From Rhodococcus marinonascens NBRC 14363 (lineage in GTDB: Bacteria; Actinomycetota; Actinomycetes; Mycobacteriales; Mycobacteriaceae): a stretch of 64,000 nucleotides of DNA. Positions 13,022 to 22,103 of this stretch are shown piece by piece. Made by a program: the position numbers and the translations under genes. Each line of letters opens with the position of its first letter. Positions within the stretch are counted from its first letter, which is position 1. The DNA is taken from positions 102,756 through 166,755 of the forward strand of contig NZ_BCXB01000010.1 in assembly GCF_001894885.1 (NCBI RefSeq). The letters run 5' to 3'. Below the pieces are notes generated by a model that was not told the DNA's origin, did not search any database, and worked only from the letters and a program-made list of their open reading frames with translations.

Positions 13022-13342
13022 GGATAGCTCCTCGTGGTCCGTAGGAAGTTGTCTCCAGGTGTCCGTCGGATAGTTCCCCTCACCGGAGGACTTCGCATGT
13101 AGGTCTACTCGGCATGGTCGGGGTTGTCTATACCGAGTTTTCAGCCGTGGCGAAGGCGGGGGGGGGTGTGAAGTTCTGTGGGCGGGAGTTGATCTCGGTT
13201 CGTAGGGCGTGCATGCACGCGGTCACGCCGAAGGTCGCTGCGTGTGGAGCAGGGGTTCAAGTCCCGGCGGTGGTTCTCCGTTTCCGGGATTGAACGAACA
13301 AGTGGTGTGAATCGGCTGGTGACGCGGTGGTTCCGTTCCCCG
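13022..13342. other. 321-bp gap between GH16 gene and marR
   Basis: No gene is supported here. The right part contains a G-run (about 13159-13167) and a tRNA T-arm-like string near 13249-13265 without a pairing acceptor stem. The promoter of the minus-strand GH16 gene must lie in 13022-13140, where I see no clear -10. Confidence 0.4.
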
Positions 13343-13852
13343 TCAGGCATTCCCGGTGCCGGATGCGATGCCTTTGTCGAGTTGGGTGAGCATGGCGCCG
13401 GACAGCTCGGACAGCTGATGCACCTGGTCGGCCGAGAGTCCGTCGAAGATCAGTGACCGCACGGTCTCGACGTGTGCGGGCGCGGCCTCGACGACCTTCG
13501 CCTTGCCCTCGTCTGTGAGGACTGCGTCGCATCCGCGACCGCCGCGGATGCTCTCACGGCGTACCCAGCCGGCTTTCTCCATCTTCGTGATCACGTGGGA
13601 CAGCCGGGAGAGCGACGCGTTGGCGCGCCGGCCGAGTAGGGACAGCTGCAGGCGCCGGTCGCTTTCGCCGGACAGCGAGGCGAGTACGAAGTACTCGAAG
13701 TGGGTGAGAGTCGAGTCTCGTTGGAGTTGGGTGTCCAGTGCCGCTGGGAGTCGGGTGACCAGGGCGATGAGGGTGAGCCAGGCATCCTGCTGCTCTTCGT
13801 CGAGCCATCGGGTATCGGTGTGTGCAGAACGGGCCTCGTCATTACCACTCAT
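13343..13852 (-). CDS. MarR-family transcriptional regulator
   Basis: The 169-aa protein has the MarR winged-helix layout: LTHFEYFVLASLS, LGRRANASLSRLSHVITKMEKAGWVRRE (recognition helix) and the wing GGRGCDAVLTDEGK. I start at MSGNDEARS; an upstream start would add 39 non-conserved residues and cross into the bcp gene's 3' end. It lies next to the peroxiredoxin gene on the same strand, so redox or aromatic ligand control is possible but unproven. Confidence 0.88.
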   Translation of the reverse strand: MSGNDEARSAHTDTRWLDEEQQDAWLTLIALVTRLPAALDTQLQRDSTLTHFEYFVLASLSGESDRRLQLSLLGRRANASLSRLSHVITKMEKAGWVRRESIRGGRGCDAVLTDEGKAKVVEAAPAHVETVRSLIFDGLSADQVHQLSELSGAMLTQLDKGIASGTGNA

Positions 13853-13910
13853 CAGTCGCGCCCTCCATTCGTGCGTCGATCCACGCGTGCACCGTGTCCA
13901 AGCAGTCGAT

Positions 13911-14375
13911 TCAGGTGGCCTGACGGGTTTGGAGGAACGCGAGCGCTTGATCGCCGTGTGTGTTGGCACGGAACTCGCTGGAGATCACTTCGAGCACCGT
14001 GCGGTCGGTATCGATGACGAACGTGGATCGCTTGACCGGTGCGAGTTTGCCGAGCAGTCCGCGGCGGACTCCGAACTTCTCCGCCACGGCCCCGTCAGCG
14101 TCCGAGAGCAGTGGGTAGTCGACGGATTGCTCCTGCGCGAACGATGCCTGCTTGTCGACGGCGTCGATGCTGATACCCGCGCGGGAAGCGCCTACAGCGG
14201 AGAACTCGGCGCCGAGGTCGCGGAAATGGCAGGCCTCGGCTGTGCAGACCGGCGTCGAGGCCGCGGGGTAGAAGAACAGCACCAGTGGGCCCTCCTCGAG
14301 CAGGCTCGACAGTGAGTGCTCGACTCCGTCCTGATCGGGCAGGACGAATTCCGGGGCGATCTGACCAGGTTTCAT
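13911..14375 (-). CDS. bcp: Thioredoxin-dependent peroxiredoxin Bcp/PrxQ type
   Basis: It reduces hydroperoxides with a peroxidatic Cys44 and a probable resolving Cys49 in TPVCTAEACHF, the atypical 2-Cys arrangement of PrxQ/Bcp proteins. The protein is 154 aa. FFYPAASTPVC is the usual active-site strand-loop, and RSTFVID is the conserved substrate-side strand. It is divergent from trpE, matching the bcpB/trpE arrangement that I recall in M. tuberculosis (Rv1608c/Rv1609). Confidence 0.93.
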   Translation of the reverse strand: MKPGQIAPEFVLPDQDGVEHSLSSLLEEGPLVLFFYPAASTPVCTAEACHFRDLGAEFSAVGASRAGISIDAVDKQASFAQEQSVDYPLLSDADGAVAEKFGVRRGLLGKLAPVKRSTFVIDTDRTVLEVISSEFRANTHGDQALAFLQTRQAT

Positions 14376-14434
14376 AAGTGCCGAGGTTACCCGCGCACGG
14401 AGACACGACGAGTGCGCCTGGGATGATGGTGTGC

Positions 14435-16021
14435 ATGCACGGCGAGCCCACTACGATTCCCGCACCCACTTCCGCCGCCACCACGCCTGGAGGCGGGTCC
14501 GACTCGACCACTACGCGCGCGCAGTTTCGTGCTCTCGCCGCAGAGCACCGGGTAGTCCCGGTGACGCGCAAGGTGCTGGCCGACGCTGAGACTCCGCTGT
14601 CGGCGTATTCCAAGCTCGCGGCGAACCGCCCGGGCACGTTCCTGCTCGAGTCTGCAGAGAACGGTCGATCCTGGTCGCGATGGTCGTTCATCGGTGTGGG
14701 TAGTCCCGCGGCGCTGACCGTCGTCAACGGTGAAGCCGCCTGGTTCGGGAACGTTCCCGCAGGTGTTCCGTCAGGTGGTGACCCGATCGCGGCTCTCGGC
14801 GCGACACTGGAGTTGCTGCGGACCGAACGGGTCCCAGGTTTGCCGCCGCTGACCGGTGGCATGGTCGGCTTCCTCGGATACGACGCTGTGCGGCGCATCG
14901 AGCGCATCGGTGAGCACGCCCTCGACGATCTGCAGATCCCCGAGATGGTCATGCTGCTGGCCACGGATCTCGCGGCGGTCGACCACCATGAGGGTGCCAT
15001 CACACTGATCGCTAATGCGGTCAATTGGGACGGCACCGACGAATACGCAGACGAGGCCTACGATGACGCGGTCGGGCGGCTGGAGCGTATGACGGCGGCA
15101 CTGTCTGCTCCGGCCGCCTCCACAGTGTCGACGTTCGCGAAGCCGACTCCCGGCTACCGCCGTCAGCGCACCACCGAGGGTTTCGGCGCCGATGTGTCGA
15201 AACTGGTGGGGGACATCGAGGCGGGCGAAGCGTTCCAGGTGGTGTTGTCGCAGCGCTTCGAGATCGACTGCACCGCAGACCCGATCGACGTCTACCGGAT
15301 GCTGCGCGCATCGAATCCCAGCCCGTACATGTACCTCGTCAATGTGCCGAACGGTGACGGTGAGACGGAATTCTCGATCGTCGGGTCGAGCCCGGAGGCG
15401 CTTGTGACGGTGTCCGAGGGTGTCGCCACTACACACCCGATCGCCGGAACCAGATGGCGCGGCGCCACCGAGGAGGACGATCTCCTGCTAGAGAAGGATC
15501 TCCTCGTCGACGAAAAGGAGAACGCCGAGCACCTGATGCTCGTCGATCTGGGCCGCAACGACCTGGGCCGGGTGTGCGAACCGGGAACGGTGAAGGTCCA
15601 CGACTACCGCCACATCGAGCGGTATAGCCACGTGATGCATCTGGTTTCCACCGTCACCGGTCACCTCGCGGAAGGCAAGCAGGCCCTCGACGCCGTCACT
15701 GCATGCTTTCCGGCAGGCACCCTCTCCGGTGCGCCGAAGGTCAGGGCGATGCAGTTGATCGAACAGCTCGAACCGACGCGGCGGGGCGTCTACGGCGGCA
15801 TCGTCGGGTATCTGGACTTCGCCGGTGACGCGGATACGGCGATCGCGATCCGGACGGCGCTGATCAAGGACGGCATCGGCTACGTCCAGGCGGGCGCGGG
15901 TGTGGTCGCGGACTCGAACCCTGAATATGAGGACACCGAGGCACGGAACAAGGCGATGGCGGTGCTCAGCGCGATCGCGGCGGCGCACACGGTGCGGACT
16001 CTAGGGGGCGACACGAAATGA
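14435..16021 (+). CDS. trpE: Anthranilate synthase component I TrpE
   Basis: TrpE makes anthranilate from chorismate with ammonia from TrpG. The feedback site [16 protein letters not shown] is intact near residues 69-85, indicating tryptophan inhibition. The chorismate-binding core has [42 protein letters not shown] and [14 protein letters not shown] start at ATG 14435 (528 aa) because relatives begin MH and then diverge; ATG 14423 and 14426 are alternatives. No TrpG gene is in the window. No leader peptide with Trp codons is seen in the short gap to bcp. Confidence 0.93.
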   Translation: MHGEPTTIPAPTSAATTPGGGSDSTTTRAQFRALAAEHRVVPVTRKVLADAETPLSAYSKLAANRPGTFLLESAENGRSWSRWSFIGVGSPAALTVVNGEAAWFGNVPAGVPSGGDPIAALGATLELLRTERVPGLPPLTGGMVGFLGYDAVRRIERIGEHALDDLQIPEMVMLLATDLAAVDHHEGAITLIANAVNWDGTDEYADEAYDDAVGRLERMTAALSAPAASTVSTFAKPTPGYRRQRTTEGFGADVSKLVGDIEAGEAFQVVLSQRFEIDCTADPIDVYRMLRASNPSPYMYLVNVPNGDGETEFSIVGSSPEALVTVSEGVATTHPIAGTRWRGATEEDDLLLEKDLLVDEKENAEHLMLVDLGRNDLGRVCEPGTVKVHDYRHIERYSHVMHLVSTVTGHLAEGKQALDAVTACFPAGTLSGAPKVRAMQLIEQLEPTRRGVYGGIVGYLDFAGDADTAIAIRTALIKDGIGYVQAGAGVVADSNPEYEDTEARNKAMAVLSAIAAAHTVRTLGGDTK

Positions 16022-16052
16022 GCGATGCGGGGCGACGTGAAGTGAGCGATGT
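16005..16052 (+). repeat. 24-bp tandem duplication across the trpE end and next start
   Basis: Two 24-bp units, 16005-16028 and 16029-16052, match at 20 of 24 positions (core GGGGCGAC..GAA.TGAGCGATG). Each carries an in-frame start: ATG at 16018 in the first copy and GTG at 16042 in the second. The trpE stop lies in copy one. Confidence 0.8.
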
Positions 16053-16758
16053 GTTGGGAACCGTGGAGGAACCAGCACACGCGAGGCGGCGCCAGTCGGT
16101 GCTCGCCGTACTGTTGCTCGGTTTTGCCGCAGTGTGCCTGTGGGGTGCCTCCCGGATGACGTGGGTGGAGGTGACATCCTCCGACGGGCTGGGTCAAGAA
16201 CGCACGACCGTCCTCGTCGGCAGCACGTGGGCCGCTGCGCTCACTCCGCTGGCGCTGACTCTGATCGCCGCAATCGCGGCCTCGTTCGCGGTCAAGGGTT
16301 GGTTGTTACGTGTCCTCGGTGTGCTCGTCGGGGTGGTTGCTGTCGGGGCCGCGCTCCCTGCGGTGGAGGTGGTCGCGTCCGGCGCCTCCGACGACGCGGC
16401 AGGACGGCTGGCCGAGCTTCCTGGCAGGGCGGAGGTCGAGGCAGTTTCTGTACATGTCGGGCCTGCCGTACTCGTGTTGGTGGGGGCTTTGGCAGCGTTT
16501 GTCGCTGCAGTGGAACTGGCGCGGCGGCCCCGGGCGGGGGCCGGGCTTTCGTCGAAGTACGAGAGTCCCGGCGCGCGTCGGGTAGCGGCGAAGAAAGCCG
16601 GGGCCGATTTCGCCGACGGTCCGGTCAGCCAGCGCATGCTCTGGGACGCGCTGGATGCGGGGGACGATCCGACAATGGACCGCCCGAAGGCCGACGCGAA
16701 CGGGGATGGTGTCGATCAAGTTGACGGTCTGGATGGAGGCCCGGGTACCCGAATGTAA
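16018..16758 (+). CDS. Trp-operon associated membrane protein
   Basis: This 246-aa protein corresponds to the conserved membrane protein found between trpE and trpC in actinobacteria (TIGR02234 type). Four hydrophobic segments are visible: about residues 27-43, 70-90, 100-118 and 140-160. A charged, Asp-rich C-terminal tail ends it. It overlaps trpE by ATGA. A second start, GTG 16042, would remove eight residues. The role is unknown; a link to tryptophan or anthranilate traffic is inferred only from its position. Confidence 0.85.
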   Translation: MSDAGRREVSDVLGTVEEPAHARRRQSVLAVLLLGFAAVCLWGASRMTWVEVTSSDGLGQERTTVLVGSTWAAALTPLALTLIAAIAASFAVKGWLLRVLGVLVGVVAVGAALPAVEVVASGASDDAAGRLAELPGRAEVEAVSVHVGPAVLVLVGALAAFVAAVELARRPRAGAGLSSKYESPGARRVAAKKAGADFADGPVSQRMLWDALDAGDDPTMDRPKADANGDGVDQVDGLDGGPGTRM

Positions 16759-16844
16759 ACAGCGTCACAGTGCCATCTAGGCTTGCCTCACCCTTGACAT
16801 TGTTCCTCACATCGGGTTTCCGCCCAGAAAGGACTCGGGCCACG

Positions 16845-17654
16845 ATGACCGTTCTCGACTCGATTCTCGACGGGGTGCGTGCCGATGTCGCCGCCCGCGA
16901 AGCCATTCTCGACTTTGCTGCAGTCAAGGCCGCCGCTGCTGCCGCGCATCCGGCGCTCGATGCCGCCGCCGCCCTGCTCGAGCCTGGCATCGGAGTCATC
17001 GCGGAGGTCAAGCGCGCGAGTCCGTCCAGGGGCCCACTCGCCGAGATCGCCGATCCGGCGGAACTCGCCGCCACATACGAGGCCGGTGGTGCTCGCGTGA
17101 TCAGCGTGCTCACCGAGGAGCGGCGGTTCCACGGTTCACTCGCTGATCTTGACGCTGTCCGCCGAGCGGTGAGTATCCCGATCCTGCGCAAGGATTTTGT
17201 CTTCGGGCCGTACCAAATTCACGAGGCGCGCGCGCACGGCGCCGATGTCGTGCTGCTCATCGTCGCGGCCCTCGAGCAAGACGCTCTGGTGTCGTTGATC
17301 GATCGCACGGAATCGCTGGGGATGACGGCACTGGTCGAGGTTCATACCGAGGATGAAGCCAACCGGGCGTTGGAGGCGGGTGCCAAGGTGATCGGCATCA
17401 ACGCCCGAAACCTGAAGAACCTCGAGGTCGACAACGGCATTTTCGGCGAGATCGCTCCGGGGCTGCCGACCGAGGTAATCAAGATCGCGGAGTCGGGCGT
17501 GCGTGGCCCCGCGGAACTGCTGGCGTACGCGGGAGCGGGAGCGGATGCGGTACTGGTTGGAGAAGGGCTTGTCACCAGCGGGGATCCGCGTAAGGCTGTG
17601 GCTGACTTGGTTAACGCCGGCGCACACCCGTCCTGCCCCAAGCCGTCGCGCTGA
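16845..17654 (+). CDS. trpC: Indole-3-glycerol-phosphate synthase TrpC
   Basis: TrpC closes the indole ring from CdRP. The barrel has [14 protein letters not shown] (catalytic Lys), [22 protein letters not shown] with the second catalytic Lys, [14 protein letters not shown], and IAESGVRGP for phosphate binding. It is 269 aa and monofunctional, not fused to TrpF. TTGACA at 16794-16799 in the 86-bp gap could be a -35, but no good -10 follows. Confidence 0.95.
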   Translation: MTVLDSILDGVRADVAAREAILDFAAVKAAAAAAHPALDAAAALLEPGIGVIAEVKRASPSRGPLAEIADPAELAATYEAGGARVISVLTEERRFHGSLADLDAVRRAVSIPILRKDFVFGPYQIHEARAHGADVVLLIVAALEQDALVSLIDRTESLGMTALVEVHTEDEANRALEAGAKVIGINARNLKNLEVDNGIFGEIAPGLPTEVIKIAESGVRGPAELLAYAGAGADAVLVGEGLVTSGDPRKAVADLVNAGAHPSCPKPSR

Positions 17655-17705
17655 TCAGGCGTCGGCATCGCCGGAAGTGACCGGACACGCCCGAAACGGG
17701 TGTGG

Positions 17706-17717
17706 CAGAATGGCCCA
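17706..17717 (+). promoter_or_regulatory. Candidate -10 element for trpB
   Basis: CAGAAT (17706-17711), preceded by TGTGG, lies six bases before the trpB GTG, where no ribosome-binding site is seen. This would suit a leaderless internal promoter. The -35 region is weak. Confidence 0.25.
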
Positions 17718-19037
17718 GTGACTCTACGTACTCAGGAAACCTCCTTCAAGGGCGGCGATCTGCCGACTGCAGGCGCGGGAATTGCCGAGCGCACGGCGCA
17801 CGACCCCGACGCCGGAGGGCACTTCGGTGTCTACGGTGGCCGGCACGTGCCGGAGGCTCTGATGGCAGTGATCGAGGAAGTTACCGCAGAGTACGAGAAG
17901 GCGCGCGCGGATGAGGGCTTCCTGTCGGAACTCGATCGCCTGCAGCGTAATTACACCGGCCGGCCGTCCCCGATTTTCGAGGCGACGCGGATGAGTGAGT
18001 TCGCCGGTGGGGCCCGCCTCATCCTCAAACGTGAGGACCTCAATCACACCGGTTCACACAAGATAAACAACGTGCTCGGCCAAGTGCTGCTTGCCAAGCG
18101 GATGGGCAAGACGCGCATCATCGCGGAGACCGGAGCCGGTCAGCACGGTGTGGCCACCGCTACCGCATGTGCCCTCCTCGGCCTCGAATGCGTCATCTTC
18201 ATGGGCGCCGTCGACACCGAGCGGCAGGCGCTGAACGTCGCCCGAATGCGGCTACTCGGATCTTCGGTCGTGTCCGTCGAGTCCGGGTCGAAGACTCTCA
18301 AGGACGCCATCAACGAGGGACTGCGCGACTGGGTTACTAACGCGCACAATACTTATTACTGTTTCGGCACCGCGGCGGGGCCGCATCCCTTCCCGACCAT
18401 GGTCCGCGACTTTCAGCGCGTCATCGGCCTCGAGGCACGTGTCCAGGTGCAGGCAATGACGGGCCGGTTGCCCGATGCAGTCACGGCGTGCGTCGGCGGC
18501 GGTTCCAATGCCATCGGAATCTTCCACGCCTTCCTGGACGACCCGGGAGTGCGTCTGGTTGGTTATGAGGCCGCCGGTGACGGCGTCGACACGGGTCGCC
18601 ACGCGGCCACGTTCACCGCGGGTACACCCGGCGCGTTCCAGGGCGGGTATTCGTATCTCCTACAGGATGAGGACGGGCAAACCATCGAGTCGCACTCGAT
18701 CTCGGCGGGCCTCGACTACCCCGGTGTCGGTCCCGAGCACGCCCTCCTCAAGGACACTGGCCGTGCCACGTACGAGCCGGTCACGGACACCGAGGCTATG
18801 GATGCGCTACGACTGCTGTCCGAGCGTGAGGGAATCATCCCGGCCATCGAGTCCGCCCACGCCGTCGCCGGATCGCTGAGGCTGGGCCGCGCATTGGGAG
18901 AGGGCGCGATCATCGTCATCAATCTCTCCGGCCGCGGCGACAAGGACATGGATACGGCCGCCAAATGGTTCGGCCTGTTCGATTCCGACGATGCGACCGA
19001 CACCAACACGACCGATAGGGACGGTTCGGCCAAATGA
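17718..19037 (+). CDS. trpB: Tryptophan synthase beta subunit TrpB
   Basis: TrpB is the PLP enzyme that condenses indole with serine. The PLP lysine is in [15 protein letters not shown]. The phosphate cup GGGSNAIG and the GAGQHG loop are present. The length of 439 aa includes an N-terminal extension of about 35 residues before [16 protein letters not shown] start at GTG 17718; GTG 17700 is an alternative. The ATGA overlap with trpA couples the two subunits. Confidence 0.95.
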   Translation: MTLRTQETSFKGGDLPTAGAGIAERTAHDPDAGGHFGVYGGRHVPEALMAVIEEVTAEYEKARADEGFLSELDRLQRNYTGRPSPIFEATRMSEFAGGARLILKREDLNHTGSHKINNVLGQVLLAKRMGKTRIIAETGAGQHGVATATACALLGLECVIFMGAVDTERQALNVARMRLLGSSVVSVESGSKTLKDAINEGLRDWVTNAHNTYYCFGTAAGPHPFPTMVRDFQRVIGLEARVQVQAMTGRLPDAVTACVGGGSNAIGIFHAFLDDPGVRLVGYEAAGDGVDTGRHAATFTAGTPGAFQGGYSYLLQDEDGQTIESHSISAGLDYPGVGPEHALLKDTGRATYEPVTDTEAMDALRLLSEREGIIPAIESAHAVAGSLRLGRALGEGAIIVINLSGRGDKDMDTAAKWFGLFDSDDATDTNTTDRDGSAK

Positions 19038-19837
19038 GCGAACCACTTTCGCGCCTCGCCCCGACGTTCGCGCAGTGCCGCGAGGAGAAGCGGGCCGCCC
19101 TTGTGGGATACCTCCCGGCCGGGTACCCCACCCTTCCCGGGTCCATTGACGTGGTCAAGGCAATGGTCGAATCTGGTTGCGACATCGTCGAAGTCGGCAT
19201 CGCCTACTCCGATCCGGTGATGGACGGCCCGACCATTCAAGCTGCGGCGGAGACGGCTCTGCAGGGCGGTGTGCGGGTGCGTGATGTGTTCACGGTGGTC
19301 GAACAGATCGCTTCCATCGGCGGGAAGGCAGTCGTGATGACCTACTGGAATCCGGTTCTGCAGTACGGTGTCGATGCGTTCGCTCGCGATCTGGCAAGTG
19401 CCGGCGGTCTCGGACTCATCACGCCCAACCTCATTCCCGAGGAAGCGGGCGAGTGGTTCGCCGCGTCGAAGGAACACGATCTCGACCGGATCTTCCTCGT
19501 CGCCCCGTCCTCGACCGAGGAGCGTCTAGCGATGACCGTCGATGCGAGCAGCGGCTTCGTGTACGCCGCATCCACGATGGGTGTCACTGGTGCGCGCAAC
19601 GCGGTGTCGTCGATGGCGCCGGAGTTGACCGCCCGTGTCCGCGCCCACTCGGACATTCCGGTGGGAGTGGGACTGGGTGTGCGCTCCGGGGCGCAGGCCG
19701 CCGAGATCGCCGCATACGCGGATGCCGTCATCGTCGGTTCCGCTCTGGTCACTGCCGTGGAAAACGGCCTGGATGCGGTGCGCTCACTCACAATGGAACT
19801 CGCCGAGGGAGTCCGCTCCGCTACCGTGGCTTCGTGA
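19034..19837 (+). CDS. trpA: Tryptophan synthase alpha subunit TrpA
   Basis: TrpA cleaves indole-3-glycerol phosphate and passes indole to TrpB. The catalytic Glu is in [18 protein letters not shown], whose SDP Asp is the second catalytic residue. PLIxPNLIPEE and [12 protein letters not shown] follow. The length is 267 aa. The GTGA overlap joins it to lgt. Confidence 0.95.
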   Translation: MSEPLSRLAPTFAQCREEKRAALVGYLPAGYPTLPGSIDVVKAMVESGCDIVEVGIAYSDPVMDGPTIQAAAETALQGGVRVRDVFTVVEQIASIGGKAVVMTYWNPVLQYGVDAFARDLASAGGLGLITPNLIPEEAGEWFAASKEHDLDRIFLVAPSSTEERLAMTVDASSGFVYAASTMGVTGARNAVSSMAPELTARVRAHSDIPVGVGLGVRSGAQAAEIAAYADAVIVGSALVTAVENGLDAVRSLTMELAEGVRSATVAS

Positions 19838-20937
19838 CTTCCACACAGGACGTACTGGCCTACATTCCGAGCCCGCCCCAAGGCGTCTGGTACGTCGGAC
19901 CGTTGGCGCTGCGCGCATACGCACTCTTCATCATCGTCGGCATCGTCGTCGCGATCGTGTGGGGTGACCGCCGTTGGGTGGCTCGAGGCGGGGAGAAGGG
20001 CACCGTTCTCGACATCGCCGTCTGGGCGGTGCCGTTCGGACTGATCGGTGGCCGGCTGTACCATGTGATGACCGACTGGCCGACGTACTTCAGCGACGGC
20101 GGCAATCCCGTCGACGCGCTGAAGGTGTGGCAGGGCGGCCTGGGGATCTGGGGCGCCGTGGCGCTCGGTGCCGTCGGTGCCTGGATCGGCTGTCGTCGCC
20201 GCGGAATCCCGCTGCCCGCGCTCGGCGATGCGATCGCGCCCCCAATCCTGTTGGCACAGGCGATCGGCAGAATCGGAAACTACTTCAACCAAGAACTCTA
20301 CGGTCGCGAGACCACTGTGCCGTGGGGGCTCGAGATCTTCGAGCGGCGTAACGACGCCGGTCAGGTATCGCCCGGTTTGATCGACGGAGTCTCCACAGGC
20401 CAGGTCGCATACGTGGTGCATCCGACGTTCCTGTATGAGGCGCTGTGGAGCGTGCTGATCGTGATCGCGCTGGTGTGGGTGGATCGTCGCTTCCGCATCG
20501 GCCACGGACGACTCTTCGCGCTGTACGTTGCCGGCTATTGCGCCGGACGCTTCTGGATCGAACTGATGCGCACCGATCACGCCAGCCTGATAGCGGGCGT
20601 CCGCGTGAACTCGTTCACCTCGGCCATCGTCTTTGTCGTAGCCGTGGTGTACTTTTTGTTCGCTACCAAAGGTAGGGAGGATCCGGCGGAACTGCGGTCG
20701 GCGAAACCTGAGTCGGTGGAGGGGGAGATCTCCGAGAATGGGCCTGACGGGAAGGCCGAGGACAAGAGCGAGGCGGTATCGGACGACAAGTCCGCGAGCA
20801 ATGCGAGTGCGTCCTCCGAGGTGGGCACGGCGCCGAGCGACTCCAAGGGCGCGGAGCCGAGCGACCCCAAGGGCGCGGAGCCGACCGACTCCGAGGGCAC
20901 GGAGACCAGCGACAAGAAGGATGATGTGAATGACTGA
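19834..20937 (+). CDS. lgt: Prolipoprotein diacylglyceryl transferase Lgt with acidic C-terminal tail
   Basis: Lgt transfers diacylglycerol from phosphatidylglycerol to the lipobox Cys of prelipoproteins at the membrane. The core (about 285 aa, seven hydrophobic segments) has the signature GRIGNYFNQELYGRET with essential Arg residues. A tail of about 80 residues after FLFATKG is not hydrophobic: it is rich in Glu, Asp, Ser and Lys, with near-repeats of SDxKGAEP. Similar tails occur in mycobacterial Lgt. The GTG start overlaps the trpA stop. Lipoproteins in this window that would be substrates include the binding proteins at 29.6 and 41.5 kb. Confidence 0.94.
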   Translation: MTSTQDVLAYIPSPPQGVWYVGPLALRAYALFIIVGIVVAIVWGDRRWVARGGEKGTVLDIAVWAVPFGLIGGRLYHVMTDWPTYFSDGGNPVDALKVWQGGLGIWGAVALGAVGAWIGCRRRGIPLPALGDAIAPPILLAQAIGRIGNYFNQELYGRETTVPWGLEIFERRNDAGQVSPGLIDGVSTGQVAYVVHPTFLYEALWSVLIVIALVWVDRRFRIGHGRLFALYVAGYCAGRFWIELMRTDHASLIAGVRVNSFTSAIVFVVAVVYFLFATKGREDPAELRSAKPESVEGEISENGPDGKAEDKSEAVSDDKSASNASASSEVGTAPSDSKGAEPSDPKGAEPTDSEGTETSDKKDDVND

Positions 20938-21829
20938 ACCGGGGAGAGCATCCGATGATTCCGGCCAAGGCGCAACCGAGGACCAGCACAAGGTGAACCT
21001 AGGCAAGCGCAGCGACAACAACGAGTCGATCGCGCCTCCCGAGTTCGGCTCACCCTTCGACTATGACGCCACCGCCGAGGCCTCGCTGTCTCAGCCACCT
21101 GCTACATCGGAGGGCACTCCCTCGCCGGGATCGACCGGCACCGGTCCGGGCTGGGACACCTATTCCGGAGTCGGCAACGGCCCGGGCTGGGGTTCCACCC
21201 CCACCTACCCGTCGCCGAGCGGAACCGAATCGACCGCGTCGTTTCCGAATGTTAGCGAGCCGACTCCGCAGACCGCGCCCCATACCGGCTACGAGAATCC
21301 TTCGCAGCAGTCGGGCGGCCCAACCTATGGCGCACCCGACCCGAACTACGGTGCGCAGTACGGTGCACCCCAGCAGCCCGGCTACCAGCAGCCCGGCTAC
21401 CAGCAGCCTGGCTATCAGCAACCGGGATACGGTCAGCAGGGCTTCCCTCAGGGTGGGTACCCTCAGCCCGGAGTTGCGCAGCAGTCCGGCTACGCAGTGC
21501 CGGGTTACAGCCCGTATGGCGACCCGGCGGCTCCGTTCGGTCGCGATCCGATAACGGGCGAGCCGTACTCCGACAAGTCGAAGGGCACTGCTGGACTGCT
21601 CCAGATTCTCCTCGGCTTTCTCGGGATTTGCGGAATCGGCCGTCTATACATCGGAAGCACGGGCATTGGTCTCGCCCAGCTGCTCGGGTTCTTTGTCGGT
21701 GTCGTATTGATTTTCGCCGCCATCGGGTTCCTCGTGTTTCCGGCTATTTGGCTGTGGGCATTTATCGACGGCATCATGATGCTGTCGGGAAGTGTCAGGG
21801 ACGGACAGGGCAGACCCCTTCGGAATTGA
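20930..21829 (+). CDS. TM2-domain membrane protein with Pro/Gln/Tyr-rich N-terminal region
   Basis: The 299-aa protein has a long low-complexity N-terminal part (residues 1-215), rich in Pro, Gly, Gln and Tyr, including four YQQPG units. A C-terminal TM2 domain follows with two hydrophobic hairpins: LLQILLGFLGICGIGRLYIG, and then the segment from LAQLLGFFVG to the end. It overlaps the lgt 3' end by eight bases. The function of TM2 proteins in actinobacteria is not known to me; the disordered N-terminus suggests protein interaction at the membrane. Confidence 0.8.
   Translation: MTEPGRASDDSGQGATEDQHKVNLGKRSDNNESIAPPEFGSPFDYDATAEASLSQPPATSEGTPSPGSTGTGPGWDTYSGVGNGPGWGSTPTYPSPSGTESTASFPNVSEPTPQTAPHTGYENPSQQSGGPTYGAPDPNYGAQYGAPQQPGYQQPGYQQPGYQQPGYGQQGFPQGGYPQPGVAQQSGYAVPGYSPYGDPAAPFGRDPITGEPYSDKSKGTAGLLQILLGFLGICGIGRLYIGSTGIGLAQLLGFFVGVVLIFAAIGFLVFPAIWLWAFIDGIMMLSGSVRDGQGRPLRN
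21371..21430 (+). repeat. Four 15-bp tandem repeats coding QQPGY
   Basis: Four consecutive 15-bp units starting CAGCAGCCCGGCTAC encode QQPGY. The first two are identical, and the third and fourth have synonymous changes. This is an in-frame minisatellite inside the TM2 protein, prone to length variation between strains. Confidence 0.85.
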
Positions 21830-21847
21830 AGTCAGCCCCTCAATCGC

Positions 21848-21881
21848 CGTGGCCCGTGACGCATCTGCGTCACGGGCCACG
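21848..21881. terminator. Terminator hairpin after the trp-lgt-TM2 operon
   Basis: CGTGGCCCGTGACGC and GCGTCACGGGCCACG pair perfectly around a four-base loop. It starts 19 bp after the TM2 stop codon. There is no T-run. It most likely ends the trpE-to-TM2 transcript. Confidence 0.7.
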
Positions 21882-22103
21882 CTGCGTCCAGGAGCAAGAT
21901 TCGGCCGTATCCTGCGGGTATAAGTCCATCCAAAATGGACGCGCAGGGTGTATGCCCAGCAGCAACCTTCACGGGCCCGATCTGCCCAAGTGGAACCCCG
22001 AAACGCAGTTGGCGCCCGTTGCGGCAACCCCGCCAGCGGAGGCCGCCGACAGCCCGCGCAGCGCGCGCACTGGTGGTTTTCCTGCCGATGTGGAGGAATT
22101 TCG

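Noticed and set aside
13190..13270. tRNA-like string (GGTTCAAGTCCCGG T-arm) between GH16 gene and marR
   Set aside because: No acceptor stem or convincing anticodon arm could be paired; probably chance or a very decayed remnant.
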